A stretch of DNA of 64,000 nt from Onchocerca lupi (Eukaryota; Nematoda; Chromadorea; Rhabditida; Onchocercidae). Where the stretch lies: contig JAOVVO010000058.1 in assembly GCA_028564675.1 (NCBI GenBank), forward strand, positions 1-64,000, in the 5' to 3' direction. Below are positions 63,501-64,000 of this stretch, piece after piece. A model generated the notes under the pieces. It had not been told where the DNA came from. It searched no databases and worked only from the letters and a program-made list of their open reading frames with translations. Both the position numbers and the translations under genes were made by a program. Numbering within the stretch: the stretch's first letter is position 1; each line of letters opens with the position of its first letter.

Positions 63501-64000
63501 AAATTAACCTCAACATCAACAAATTCGCGATGACTTTTCAAAACTAGATGCACTGGTGGGGAATTACGAGATCTGTTTGAACTATTACGCTTCATACTGC
63601 GATGCAATAAACAGTCAGGAGCTGTAGTCCCATGACTTCTTTTATTATTGGATATCATCAAGTTGAATGAATTTTTGGCATTTCCATCATGATAATTTAA
63701 ACCATTCTTGTCATGCGAAATAAGTGCTGGAAACATCAAACAAATATTATTCACAAAAGGACCAAATCTAATTTTAAATACCATGCCTTTTAAGCAACTA
63801 ATTGAATGACACCTTAAAAGTCGCCACAAGTATTATCTAAGACAATAAGTTCAAACCATTTGAAAATTCTAGAATACCAGCATTTGTTTGCAAATGGTCA
63901 GAATAAAAAGACTTACGCGACCTATTTGCAGATCTATAGACACTAGTCATTTTTGGAATGAAATGTCTGTCAGAACTGCTGTACTGAGAACGACCATGAT
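54533..64000 (-). CDS. gld-2: Cytoplasmic poly(A) polymerase GLD-2, 5' partial
   Basis: Non-canonical poly(A) polymerase (TENT2 family) that lengthens tails of germline and neuronal mRNAs with an RNA-binding partner. Fifteen exons in matching phase: ?-63917, 63726-63509, 62862-62715, 59315-59184, 59020-58826, 58662-58571, 58269-58056, 57837-57709, 57142-56953, 56771-56653, 56141-55976, 55907-55668, 55486-55393, 55230-55070, 54755-54533. Catalytic core: VVGSSLNGFGT then SSDMDLC, two of the three Asp; the third is in DITVDLNANN. The central domain has VRPLVSVVKEWAK and SYSLVLMVIHYLQ. The PAP-associated part has TLGELLIGFLEYYAF and CICIEEPFTLSNTAHSVH. The N-terminal region is long, Ser/Asn/Arg-rich and disordered. 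A C-terminal extension after VDGCYELDTNRDLKAF is absent from human TENT2. The start lies beyond 64000. Confidence 0.95.
63226..63259. repeat. Perfect 14-base hairpin in a gld-2 intron
   Basis: CTTAAAAGAGGCAT at 63226-63239 and its exact complement at 63246-63259 flank a 6-base loop AATTTC. It lies in the intron between gld-2 exons 2 and 3, eleven bases before the arm of a second hairpin. Confidence 0.85.
63270..63327 (+). ncRNA. Candidate microRNA-type hairpin in a gld-2 intron (antisense to gld-2)
   Basis: Arms at 63270-63290 (CACTTGGGAATAGTTTAGTCT) and 63307-63327 pair over 21 positions with a 16-base loop. Read on the plus strand the arms have one A-C mismatch and two G-U pairs; on the minus strand they have two mismatches, so the plus strand folds slightly better. 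Pairing extends imperfectly outward to about 63258 and 63337. Stem length and loop size fit a pre-microRNA. No known family seed was recognised and there is no expression evidence. Confidence 0.35.

Noticed and set aside
1..64000. Bacterial (Wolbachia) insert or transposon
   Set aside because: No intron-less prokaryotic-type gene, ribosome-binding site, transposase, reverse transcriptase or terminal repeat was seen.

Overview
This 64 kb window is AT-rich eukaryotic DNA with intron-dense genes. Introns are mostly short, with TTTTCAG/TTTTAG-type acceptors and weak donors. Ten conserved protein genes could be read exon by exon with matching splice phases, and an eleventh is a candidate orphan. 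The proteins look nematode: a GLD-2-type poly(A) polymerase, and a USP37-like deubiquitinase with an OTU domain inside it. Together with base composition this suggests a filarial-type parasitic nematode. Genus is not claimed. I saw no bacterial (Wolbachia-like) insert, tRNA, rRNA or transposon.

Layout. 1-3294 (+): PIG-V GPI mannosyltransferase II, 5' end missing. 7299-4439 (-): eIF2 gamma, complete in nine exons. 8934-11265 (+): inositol monophosphatase. 12050-13407 (+): Tctex-type dynein light chain. 13.4-25.7 kb: gene-poor, with one phase-consistent orphan membrane-protein candidate (17367-15414, -) and one long hydrophobic ORF (20341-19868, -). 27012-25677 (-): nuclear poly(A)-binding protein (PABPN1/pabp-2), head to head with 28379-30058 (+): CHMP2B-like ESCRT-III subunit. 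About 31.0-32.28 kb (+): pterin-4a-carbinolamine dehydratase. 35221-32728 (-): short-chain dehydrogenase. 47199-37100 (-): a roughly 1190-residue double deubiquitinase. 49969-52192 (+): casein kinase 2 beta. From beyond 64000 down to 54533 (-): GLD-2, cut at its 5' end by the window edge.

The genes are mostly housekeeping (GPI anchors, translation initiation, inositol recycling, dynein, ESCRT, CK2). Two act on poly(A) tails: pabp-2 in the nucleus and gld-2 in the cytoplasm. No common pathway links the rest.

The most striking object is the 37.1-47.2 kb gene. A complete OTU protease domain (DGNC and HF motifs) lies between the Cys box (NTCYMN) and the His box (SGHY) of a USP catalytic domain, and phases match on both sides of the OTU domain. 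I recall that C. elegans DUO-1 carries a USP plus OTU combination, so this is probably its orthologue. Other points of interest are a microRNA-like hairpin pair in a gld-2 intron, a candidate poison exon in pabp-2, a nearly perfect 55-base hairpin at 31.2 kb, and several recent tandem duplications. All homology calls rest on recognising protein motifs by eye; no search was run.
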